From NCBI GenBank assembly GCA_945861465.1, contig CAMAVB010000037.1, positions 1 through 43,463 of the forward strand: a stretch of 43,463 nt of DNA, given 5' to 3'. The DNA comes from Candidatus Kuenenia stuttgartensis (GTDB lineage Bacteria > Planctomycetota > Planctomycetia > Planctomycetales > Planctomycetaceae). A program made the translations under genes and the position numbers. The notes under the pieces are model-generated. The model saw nothing but the letters and a program-made list of their open reading frames with translations, was not told the DNA's origin and ran no database searches. Position 1 is the first letter of the stretch, and each line of letters opens with the position of its first letter. This document shows, in pieces, positions 36,302 to 43,463 of the stretch.

Positions 36302-37600
36302 TACGGTCTCGTGACGCGGAAGAAACAGTCTAAACAGCAGCCACGTGACCAGCACGGACCACATGACTGTAGCTGCGATCGCCAATCCCTGCAGCGTGAG
36401 TTGATTTGTGTTGCCTTGAATCGCACCGAGAATCTCACGCTCGTCCCATCTCTGACCTCCCACGCCCGACGAGGCAAACATTCCCGCTCCCAGCAGACCC
36501 ATCAGACTGCCGATACCAAGAGTTGAAAACAGTTGTCGCTGCGGATCATGGGGATTCCTCAGCGAGGTCGCATGGAAAACAATGTTGGAGAGCACGACGG
36601 AAGAGCAACCAAGGATGATCGCCGACTGCGGAAGCATGTATCCCGCCCCCGGTGCAATCGCCGCCAGTCCTGCGAGAGTTCCAGCTGCGGTGCTGTCGGT
36701 GAACGGCCGCTTCCACAGAAACGAATTGCAGAAACTCCAGATCAGGATCCCGCAGCCAGTGCCAACCAGCATATTCACCAGTGCGATCATCGCACGACCA
36801 TCAGCGTGAAAAGAGTAACCACTGACGTGGAGCGACATGCCCAGCCACATCAGAAGTACTCCTGTCGCCGAATGCCCGTCCGAGCCGGAACACGCCTGGG
36901 ATTCGTCGTACTTCGGCACGCCAAATAATGCAGAACAACCTGATGCGAGCAGAACCAGTCCCAGACTAAAGTCTATAGCACCGTGCTCCTCCAGCCACCC
37001 ATCACCGGAAATCGCATGCACGACAGGGGCGAAGACCAGCGTACTCCACAGCACTGTGACCAGCCCCAGCCGCAATCCCGTAAGCCGCCGCGACCAAAGT
37101 AGTGTCAACGGCAGCACGACGATCATAAAACTGCACCATCGAAAACAAAATTCCAGCAGGAGTGGCAGATGATGATGCGGACGCTTCGTGGGAAACATTG
37201 GCAGGTCTGGCCCTACGACCGGCATCAGACCGTCCATCGCCAGGTAGTTCAGGTTTCCAAGAATCCCGCCTCGACCATATAAGTGGGACTCGTCCTTTTT
37301 CGCATCTTCAACGGCCATCATCTCCTGCAGCGAAGGCATCGCCTGAGGATTTGGGTCAACGTCTGGTACCGTGCCAATCGAAGGAGCGAATGAAAGGGAG
37401 AAAATCCAAAGTGCCCAGGCGACTGTCAGCATCGCGACATGCAGCGGCAGTGATTTCCAGAGTGACGGGTCTCCGCCTGTGGACGTGGGCGGAAAAAATA
37501 CCAGCACAAATCCAACAATGAACAGGATCAACGACAAAATTGACACTACGGCGATCCATCCGAGATCGCCCGATGAAAATACCGCGTTCCATAAAGTCAT
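36299..37600 (-). CDS. Divergent Amt/ammonium-transporter-like membrane protein lacking both pore histidines
   Basis: 433 residues with ~10-11 hydrophobic segments. Amt landmarks align: SGDLGWIAVVSILSLILFIV (helix 1), VVHAISGDGWLEEHGAIDFS (pore Asp210), SGYSFHADGRAMIALVN, LAAIAPGAGYMLPQSAIILG and LFSTLGIGSLMGLLGAGMFA. In AmtB the pore holds a twin-His pair 8 residues after the Asp and in V-H-G-V-G-G; here both aligned positions are Leu (218 and 361). Normal NH4+/NH3 conduction is therefore unlikely; sensing or another substrate is possible. The start ATG overlaps the stop of the upstream FG-GAP gene (ATGA). Its own TAA stop is the TTA triplet of F1 copy 5. The alignment is by eye, so the His loss needs a profile check. 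Confidence 0.75.
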   Translation of the reverse strand: MTLWNAVFSSGDLGWIAVVSILSLILFIVGFVLVFFPPTSTGGDPSLWKSLPLHVAMLTVAWALWIFSLSFAPSIGTVPDVDPNPQAMPSLQEMMAVEDAKKDESHLYGRGGILGNLNYLAMDGLMPVVGPDLPMFPTKRPHHHLPLLLEFCFRWCSFMIVVLPLTLLWSRRLTGLRLGLVTVLWSTLVFAPVVHAISGDGWLEEHGAIDFSLGLVLLASGCSALFGVPKYDESQACSGSDGHSATGVLLMWLGMSLHVSGYSFHADGRAMIALVNMLVGTGCGILIWSFCNSFLWKRPFTDSTAAGTLAGLAAIAPGAGYMLPQSAIILGCSSVVLSNIVFHATSLRNPHDPQRQLFSTLGIGSLMGLLGAGMFASSGVGGQRWDEREILGAIQGNTNQLTLQGLAIAATVMWSVLVTWLLFRLFLPRHETV

Positions 37601-39507
37601 TGATTTTCTCGCAGTCGCTTACCATGGCCCCGAACAATCTGTAAGTCCCGATCGACAGTGCCGCCAGCAAACTCTTCAACGCATTCTTCGACCGGACCAT
37701 CTGGCCAGCGCACAATAATCCTGTCGATCTGCGTCTGCGTGCCAACTCCAAAATGCACCCGCACATCGTGGCTGGCAAGAAAACTAGTACACGGCGTCAC
37801 GCTTGCCGTCCATCGATCAACACCGCATTCCACAGTCACACGGGCTCCAATCGCATCACGCTTGCGCTCCATGTCCAGCAGCCGCAGCCGAATCCAATGG
37901 CCGGATTTTGGAAACTCGTTCCGGTAAAATCTGGCTCGACTTCCGGAATTCGTGACGAGCAGGTCGATGTCACCATCTTCATCCGGGTCCCCGTACAGCA
38001 GACAGCGAGCTGAACCGACGGCGCGCGTAAAATCGCCACCCTGGTCCTGAGTCGCGTCGCGCAAGAGCCCGGTCCCTGTCGACAGCAGCAGCAGATTTCT
38101 GTCCGCGTAGTCGTTCCAGTAATCTGCGGAATCCTGCACGCTGTCGGAACGTACCTGAAAATTATCGTCGCCATGCGGAGGAAATCCCGAGTGGCACGGA
38201 ATCACGAGTCCATTGGCGAGTGGCAAATCCAGCCAGCCATCATGATCGAGATCGATCATCGCCGCACCCCAGCCTGTATGCCGTCGCGTCCAGAGATTGA
38301 GTCCGGAAAGCTGCGTCGCGTCGGTAAAAAAACCTTTTCCTGAGCTCTGAAACAGGATTGTGCTCTCCGTCGATAAAGTCGAGATCACAAAATCCTGCGA
38401 TTGGTTTCGATCGATATCACCGAATGCGATTCCCATGCTCCCAGAGGCCGAGCCAAATGCGTTGACAGCGACACCGAACGCGACAGCTTGCTCCAAAAAC
38501 GTCCCGTTACGTTGATTTACCCACAATCGATTGGGCTGACTGTCGTTGGCGATCAGAATGTCAGGCCAATCGTCATCCGTAAAGTCAGCTGTGACGACTG
38601 CAAATCCGTAACTGGTGACCTCTGACATTCCAGCCGAGGCGGTCACGTCGGCGAAATGCAACTGTGGTTCCGCCACACCATCCACAAGCTGCAGGCCATC
38701 GTTATGATAAAGACGATCGACCGTCGGAGAGAATTTATGCGGGCCACAGTAGCTGACGATTCCTTTGAGGAATCCGCAGGCCGTCTGATGATCGTATTTG
38801 TCATCATGCGTATAATTTGCGACGACAATGTCCAGAAGTCCGTCTCGATCGTAGTCGAAAAAGCTGACACCGGTCCCCCACTCGGTTTCTACGATGCCCG
38901 CGGCAACAGCAACATCCTGAAATTGAAACTTGCCTTCGTTCAGCAGCAGCCTGTCCTGCTTCACACAGGTGACGTACACATCCGTATCGCCGTCATTGTC
39001 CACATCCCCGACCGCACAGCCCATTCCAAAACCAAGGCCATCAAGTCCAGCCTGAGCAGAAACATCCTGCAATGCTCCATCTGCCATTCCGCGATACAGA
39101 GCCCAGCCGGTTCGTGTCCCTGGTGGAAAATCGCCCTTTGCCTGTGGAGATCGCTCGCCGTTGATCAGCAATAAATCGAGACGCCCGTCGTTGTCAAAAT
39201 CACTCCATGCCGCTCCCGATCCCACGGACTCGGGAACGTAATACGTTCCCACAGGCCCGACTGCGTGAGAATACGTCAGTCCGATTTCGTCCGTGGCATC
39301 GACGAGTGATCGCGAGTCGGCTTCGGGGAGCGGAGCGTCTTTCAGGCAATCGTATCCCGTTGATTTTTTCACTCCTGCGTGCTTCACAGGAGCGTTTGCA
39401 ATTTGAGTCTTCAGGTTGAGGGCCGACACGGAAAGCACCATGATCGCCACAAGCAAGACGCCGATGATTCGCCCCCAGGGCAGTGCCGCTTGTAATTTCT
39501 GAATCAT
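37597..39507 (-). CDS. CRTAC1-like FG-GAP / ASPIC-UnbV protein (first gene of the minus-strand Amt unit)
   Basis: 636 residues from the ATG at 39507, which places a helix (~11-31, GRIIGVLLVAIMVLSVSAL) at the N-terminus; longer in-frame starts lack such logic. FG-GAP loops include DFDNDGRLDLLLIN, DVDNDGDTDVYVT, DYDRDGLLDIVVANY and DLDHDGWLDLPLANG, and ASPIC/UnbV fills the last ~90 residues (GARVTVECGVDRWTASV...VHFGVG). A Cys pair (ACGFLKGIVSYCGP) is shared with its paralogue at 39997. Sequence similarity between these two is strong throughout (for example GDFPPGTR versus GNFPPGTR). Its stop overlaps the Amt-like gene start, indicating coupling; the propeller should be extracytoplasmic and might contact the Amt-like protein. 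Confidence 0.9.
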   Translation of the reverse strand: MIQKLQAALPWGRIIGVLLVAIMVLSVSALNLKTQIANAPVKHAGVKKSTGYDCLKDAPLPEADSRSLVDATDEIGLTYSHAVGPVGTYYVPESVGSGAAWSDFDNDGRLDLLLINGERSPQAKGDFPPGTRTGWALYRGMADGALQDVSAQAGLDGLGFGMGCAVGDVDNDGDTDVYVTCVKQDRLLLNEGKFQFQDVAVAAGIVETEWGTGVSFFDYDRDGLLDIVVANYTHDDKYDHQTACGFLKGIVSYCGPHKFSPTVDRLYHNDGLQLVDGVAEPQLHFADVTASAGMSEVTSYGFAVVTADFTDDDWPDILIANDSQPNRLWVNQRNGTFLEQAVAFGVAVNAFGSASGSMGIAFGDIDRNQSQDFVISTLSTESTILFQSSGKGFFTDATQLSGLNLWTRRHTGWGAAMIDLDHDGWLDLPLANGLVIPCHSGFPPHGDDNFQVRSDSVQDSADYWNDYADRNLLLLSTGTGLLRDATQDQGGDFTRAVGSARCLLYGDPDEDGDIDLLVTNSGSRARFYRNEFPKSGHWIRLRLLDMERKRDAIGARVTVECGVDRWTASVTPCTSFLASHDVRVHFGVGTQTQIDRIIVRWPDGPVEECVEEFAGGTVDRDLQIVRGHGKRLRENQ

Positions 39508-39699
39508 GTAATCACACGCTGGACATGAAAGCCGAGACGCCGCTCGACAACGAACAAAATTGCCGACATGCTTTAGAATTGTATCGAGCGAGAGAGAGAA
39601 CCGATAGCCAGGGCGGAACCGCTTTGCCTGTCGTGATGCAAATTGGCTCATATCCAGACACGGCGACGAATGGTGGTTTTGGCGTTTCGAGTTCGAGCT
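39508..39699. other. Start of the divergent promoter region of the two FG-GAP/Amt units
   Basis: The whole gap is 39508-39996. This part has no recognised gene or repeat and presumably holds the minus-strand promoter; the plus-strand promoter would lie between 39893 and 39996. Confidence 0.35.
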
Positions 39700-39892
39700 T
39701 CTGGAAATTCGCTGAGTCTACCGGATTCTATGTTCAGTAGTTCCTGGCGTCCTTTCGTTTAACGGCGAGCCGTAGGCGCAGGCGGACGAACTAAGGGCAG
39801 AATTCGCCTACGCCTGCGGCTCGCCGTTAAACGATTTCAACTCTAAAATCGCCCTGTGTTTCACATAGAATCCAGTAGGGTCTGGAAATTCG
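39700..39892. repeat. F2 copy C within a larger foldback flanked by 12-bp direct repeats
   Basis: The F2-type palindrome (GTTTAACGGCGAGCCGTAGG arms) spans 39757-39837. Outside it lie ~15-bp inverted arms CTACCGGATTCTATG (39718-39732) and CATAGAATCCAGTAG (39864-39878). Perfect 12-bp direct repeats TCTGGAAATTCG at 39700-39711 and 39881-39892 flank the whole. The typical F2 ends (GCACYRGTGC) are absent. Confidence 0.75.
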
Positions 39893-39996
39893 AAGGGACT
39901 ATTTGTCCGGCCTATATCCGGTTCTTCCGGCCAAATACTGACAAATGGTGAATCCGAGTTCGGCGTTCATTGACAGTATTGAATGCCACGGATGTA

Positions 39997-41952
39997 ATGC
40001 ACGAGAGATACGACAGTGTCAACTCTGTCAGCGACGTTCGCAGCAAGCGTCATGAATACGGTCAACATGCGGAGCGGAGCGTGATTCGGATTTCCCTGTT
40101 CGGACGCATCGCGATTGCATTCGTGTGTTTCGGATTGTTGACGATTCCGCAGATTCTCTGGCTCAGCAGCAGCAGCCAGTTCCTGTCCGAACGCGGTCAG
40201 GCATTCCAGAAGCCTTGTGACAACGTAACGGATGTTCCTGTGAGGTCACACGTCACACAGTCCTTTGTGGATATCACGGACAAGGTCGGACTGGATTTTC
40301 AGCATATCGCGGGGCCGTTGGGCAGCTACTACATGCCCGAGGTCAACGGTACCGGCGGCGCATTCTTTGACTATGATTCCGACGGCGATCTGGATATCTA
40401 TCTGATCAATGCCGGGCGTTCGCCAAAGGCCGCAGGTAATTTCCCCCCGGGGACACGAATCGAGAATCGGATGTTTCGCCAGGAAGCCGACGGACGTTTT
40501 ACAGATGTCACCGAGGAATCAGGGCTGGGTGACACAGGTTTTGGTTCGGGATGCGCAATCGGCGACATCGATAATGACGGTGATCTGGATGTCTATGTCA
40601 CGAACTACGGCCAGGATCGACTCTTTCAGAACAATGGAAACGGAATGTTTCGTGACATCACACTGGCAGTCGGCATCATCGAATCTGATCCTGGAACAGG
40701 AGCTGTCTTTTTTGACTACGACCGTGACGGCCGCCTGGATTTGTTTGTGACCAGTTACGTGTCCGACGCCGTCCACGGCCTTTCCGTGGCGTGCGAATTC
40801 GGAGAAGGCCGCGTTACCTACTGCGGCCCAATGATGTTTTCAGCGACCGCCGCCCGGCTATGGCATAATGAAGGAGTTCATACAGACGCCAGTGGCAATT
40901 CTTCTGTCGCCTTTGCAGACGTGACCATCAAAGCGGGGATGGCTGAGACTAAGGGTGCCGGGTTTACAGCGGTGTCGGCCGACTTTAATCGTGACGGATG
41001 GCCCGATATCTATGTTGCCAATGATTTGTATCCGAACCGTCTTTGGATCAATGGTGCCGACGGAACCTTCAGCGACCAGGGTCATGTGCGCGGGGTGGCA
41101 CTCAATGGAAAAGGCAAATCCGAAGCCAGCATGGGGATAGCCCTTGGTGACGTGAATGGAGACGCAACGTTCGAACTGCTGGTGACAAACCTCACCCACG
41201 AGGCAGATGCACTTTATCTGAATGCCGGAGACGGCTTGTTCGTTGACAGCACGCAGATGTCCGGACTTGGTGAGGTGACATTGCCTCACACTGGATGGGG
41301 AGCCGCATTTCTGGATCTGGATCAGGATCTTGATCTTGATCTGGCACTCGCGAATGGACTTGTAACCCCCTGCGAATGGATGTTTTCCACCCAACGACCG
41401 CGGCCAGTCGCATCCAGCGTGCTGGTTCCGAATCCGGCCACATTTTGGGCCACCTATGCGGATCGTAACCTCTTGCTGGTCAATGATGGGACCGGAATGT
41501 TTCACGACCACAGTGATTTTGGCGGCGACTTCACATCAGAGACCGGGAGCGCACGATCATTGATCTACGGGGACATTGATGAAGATGGTGATCCCGATCT
41601 GCTGGTGACTTACTGCGGCGGCCGAGCCAGACTTTTTCGCAATGATATTCCGAAACGCGGGCACTGGCTGAAGCTGCGTGCGCTGGATCCTCGGCTGCAT
41701 CGGGACGCCTATGGCGCGGAGATTACTGTCAGCGTCGGCGACCGGCGACTCATCAGGCTGGTGAATCCGGCGAGTGGTTACCTTGGGAGCAACGATCCCA
41801 GACCACATTTTGGACTTGGCGACTCAGTCGAATTCGATGCGATACACGTGCTCTGGCCGGATGGACTCTCCGAAGTATTTCCTGGCGGAAAAGGTGACCG
41901 AATGATCGTGTTGCGGCGTGGGGAAGGTCGCCCCAACGGACTCGATGAATGA
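39997..41952 (+). CDS. CRTAC1-like FG-GAP / ASPIC-UnbV protein (first gene of the plus-strand Amt unit)
   Basis: 651 residues from the ATG at 39997 (an in-frame TTG at 39970 is weaker). The N-terminal helix at ~32-54 (ISLFGRIAIAFVCFGLLTIP) anchors it. FG-GAP loops are DYDSDGDLDIYLIN, DIDNDGDLDVYVT, DYDRDGRLDLFVT, DFNRDGWPDIYVAN, DLDQDLDLDLALANG and DIDEDGDPDLLVT. ASPIC/UnbV occupies the end (GAEITVSVGDRRLIRLV...PHFGLG). The Cys pair (ACEFGEGRVTYCGP) corresponds to that of the paralogue at 37597. It is followed after 54 bp by a co-directional Amt gene, mirroring the divergent unit. Receptor, calcium-binding or adhesion roles are possible; none is proven. Confidence 0.9.
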   Translation: MHERYDSVNSVSDVRSKRHEYGQHAERSVIRISLFGRIAIAFVCFGLLTIPQILWLSSSSQFLSERGQAFQKPCDNVTDVPVRSHVTQSFVDITDKVGLDFQHIAGPLGSYYMPEVNGTGGAFFDYDSDGDLDIYLINAGRSPKAAGNFPPGTRIENRMFRQEADGRFTDVTEESGLGDTGFGSGCAIGDIDNDGDLDVYVTNYGQDRLFQNNGNGMFRDITLAVGIIESDPGTGAVFFDYDRDGRLDLFVTSYVSDAVHGLSVACEFGEGRVTYCGPMMFSATAARLWHNEGVHTDASGNSSVAFADVTIKAGMAETKGAGFTAVSADFNRDGWPDIYVANDLYPNRLWINGADGTFSDQGHVRGVALNGKGKSEASMGIALGDVNGDATFELLVTNLTHEADALYLNAGDGLFVDSTQMSGLGEVTLPHTGWGAAFLDLDQDLDLDLALANGLVTPCEWMFSTQRPRPVASSVLVPNPATFWATYADRNLLLVNDGTGMFHDHSDFGGDFTSETGSARSLIYGDIDEDGDPDLLVTYCGGRARLFRNDIPKRGHWLKLRALDPRLHRDAYGAEITVSVGDRRLIRLVNPASGYLGSNDPRPHFGLGDSVEFDAIHVLWPDGLSEVFPGGKGDRMIVLRRGEGRPNGLDE

Positions 41953-42006
41953 ACGCATTCGCTGTTTCGCTGACACAAGACTGGTTCAAGATTGAGATCG
42001 GAATTC

Positions 42007-43463
42007 ATGACAACCATGCAAATCAGGATGATCACTTTTCAACATTCACTCTGCCCACGGCGCATTGCCGGTGGTCTGGTGTGGCTTGCTGTGGTTGCGT
42101 TCTCTTCAGAGTTACTCGCGCAATCGCAGGTGTCTGAAGTACCACCGCCGATCCAGACAGACTATGTGGGCACCGGTGCATCGGACGAATGGGACTCCGG
42201 GCTGAAGCGATTCAACAGTTCGGAATTCGAATCCGGCAACATCGCCTGGATGATGGCAAGCGGGATTTCATGTTTATTTCTGCTCACTCCCGGGCTCCTG
42301 CTTTTTTATTGCGGATTGCTGAAGACGCAAGGTGTGGCAACGGTGATGATTCGATATCTCGGTGTGGTTGCAGTGCTGAGTATGGCGTGGGTGTTGTGGA
42401 TCTATTGTCTTGGGTTCGCTCGAAACTCAACTTCCTCCGACGTGCTGGAGAGCGAGAGAGTTACGGCGACCGGGGAAAAAAATCCCCTGAACCGAATCTT
42501 TGGAAGTTCCAGCCATCTCGGATTTGGAGGGCTGGATTCACAACTCAAAAACGACGGACCCACATACGCTCTTCGAAGGCCAGACGAAACGATACCGCAC
42601 CTGCTCTTTATGACGTGCCAGCTGATGTTTTTCACCAGCGTGCCCGTACCACTTCTGGTGTCGCTGCACGGTCGAATGACTTGGGCTGCGCTGGCAGCCG
42701 GTGCTGTCCTGTGGGGCACTTTCGTTTACGCTCCAACAGCGTATCTGGTCTGGGGCAGCGGATCACAGGGAACGGTGCTGGACTCCGCCGGAGCCTTGCC
42801 AGCCCACGTCAGCCTGGGCTTTTCCGCACTGGTTGCGGCCATGTTTATGAGTCGTGCGCCTCGGTGTGAAGTCGGAACCGAGTCTTCTCGCCGAACTGTC
42901 TTACTGGGTCTGGGTATCGCATTTTTCTGGAGCGGTTCATTAGTCTGGAATGCCAGCCGTTCAATGACGGTCGATGGGTACGCGATGAACGCTTTCGTTG
43001 TCACTCACTTTGCTGCCTGTGGCGGGTTGATTGGCTGGTGCGGAGCCGATTGGATGATCCGTGGCAAGTTGGGGCTCGTGTCGTTGTGTATCGGACCATT
43101 CGTGGGACTTGTTTCAATCGCATCCGGCAGTAGCTACGTAGCACCACAGTCTGCGATTATGATCGGCTTGCTGAGCAGTGCGGTTGCCTGTCTGGCATAT
43201 ACATCTGTCAGGAAACGCTTTCCCGGAAACTCGATGGCGATTGTGTTTGTATTGCATGCTGTGGGAGGTGTCATGGGGATCATGCTGACGGGTGTCTTTG
43301 CGACGGCCTCTGTCGCAGGCCTGGACCGCAGCGGCAACCCGATTGGCGGGCTGGTCGAGGGCAACCTCAGTCGCCCCCTCGACCAGGCTTTTGCTGCGTC
43401 TTTCGCTGCGGGCCTCGCGATACTCGGAACGCTCGCGATCGTGCTGATTTTCCGATTCATCGA
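42007..43463 (+). CDS. Ammonium transporter-like (Amt) protein, 3' truncated
   Basis: At least 485 residues; the frame runs off the window end. The N-terminus has a likely signal peptide (RRIAGGLVWLAVVAFSSELLAQ), as in E. coli AmtB. Helix 1 reads MMASGISCLFLLTPGLLLFYCGLL, an Amt hallmark. GTFVYAPTAYLVWGSGSQG leads to LDSAGALPAH, where Asp259 and His267 keep the 8-residue spacing of AmtB Asp160-His168; FVLHAVGGVMGIMLTGVFA supplies the second pore His (His417). Both key residues are therefore present, and NH4+/NH3 conduction is plausible. A ~45-residue insertion (~140-190) between helices is unusual. GGAAT lies a few bases upstream of the ATG. Probably an operon with the FG-GAP gene 54 bp upstream. 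No GlnK/PII is in view. Confidence 0.88.
   Translation, partial: MTTMQIRMITFQHSLCPRRIAGGLVWLAVVAFSSELLAQSQVSEVPPPIQTDYVGTGASDEWDSGLKRFNSSEFESGNIAWMMASGISCLFLLTPGLLLFYCGLLKTQGVATVMIRYLGVVAVLSMAWVLWIYCLGFARNSTSSDVLESERVTATGEKNPLNRIFGSSSHLGFGGLDSQLKNDGPTYALRRPDETIPHLLFMTCQLMFFTSVPVPLLVSLHGRMTWAALAAGAVLWGTFVYAPTAYLVWGSGSQGTVLDSAGALPAHVSLGFSALVAAMFMSRAPRCEVGTESSRRTVLLGLGIAFFWSGSLVWNASRSMTVDGYAMNAFVVTHFAACGGLIGWCGADWMIRGKLGLVSLCIGPFVGLVSIASGSSYVAPQSAIMIGLLSSAVACLAYTSVRKRFPGNSMAIVFVLHAVGGVMGIMLTGVFATASVAGLDRSGNPIGGLVEGNLSRPLDQAFAASFAAGLAILGTLAIVLIFRFI

Overview
The window looks like part of a Planctomycetes (PVC-superphylum) chromosome. The evidence is a PVC-type CxxCH haem protein with a dehydrogenase-like propeller, a DUF1559 pseudopilin-like protein with the H-X9-DG motif, four extracytoplasmic FG-GAP/ASPIC-UnbV (CRTAC1-like) proteins, a MutL with the endonuclease motif, and many structured intergenic repeats. 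No rRNA, tRNA or CRISPR array was recognised.

Layout. 1-8.2 kb is mostly housekeeping: a 5'-truncated haem/propeller/HEAT protein, mutL, a convergent DUF4058 gene and a YgiQ-type radical SAM gene. 8.2-8.7 kb is a repeat-rich gap with an antitoxin remnant. 8.7-25.1 kb is a probable biosynthetic and export locus. It holds a tandem GNAT protein, a very large reducing type I PKS on the minus strand (KS-AT-DH-[structural KR]-ER-KR-ACP-half condensation domain-terminal reductase) split by an apparent -1 frameshift, a divergent operon of a DUF2156/MprF-like aminoacyl- or acyltransferase plus a MacB/YbbA-YbbP-type ABC ATPase and permease, and a free-standing HHxxxDG acyltransferase. A reduced acyl chain made by the PKS, released as aldehyde or alcohol, esterified or amidated and exported, is the simplest inferred model; the product is unknown.

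25.1-43.5 kb holds FG-GAP/ASPIC-UnbV genes separated by repeat-filled gaps: an FG-GAP + TPR operon, a small lipoprotein, a DUF1559 gene, a fused TPR-FG-GAP protein, and two divergent FG-GAP/ammonium-transporter-like (Amt) two-gene units. One Amt-like protein keeps both pore histidines. The other has leucine at both aligned positions, which suggests a sensor or altered channel rather than an ordinary transporter. The last Amt gene runs off the window end.

The gaps contain at least four families of short foldback elements (called F1 to F4 here) whose interiors are unrelated but whose ends share an approximately 18-nt motif (G[GC]A-N8-...-GAARTAA) next to a T-W-A triplet. One copy sits inside the remnant of an S1/P1-nuclease-like gene; removing it and one TAA restores the reading. 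Two copies sit exactly on TAA stop codons. This looks like a MITE-like superfamily mobilised by one transposase not present in the window.
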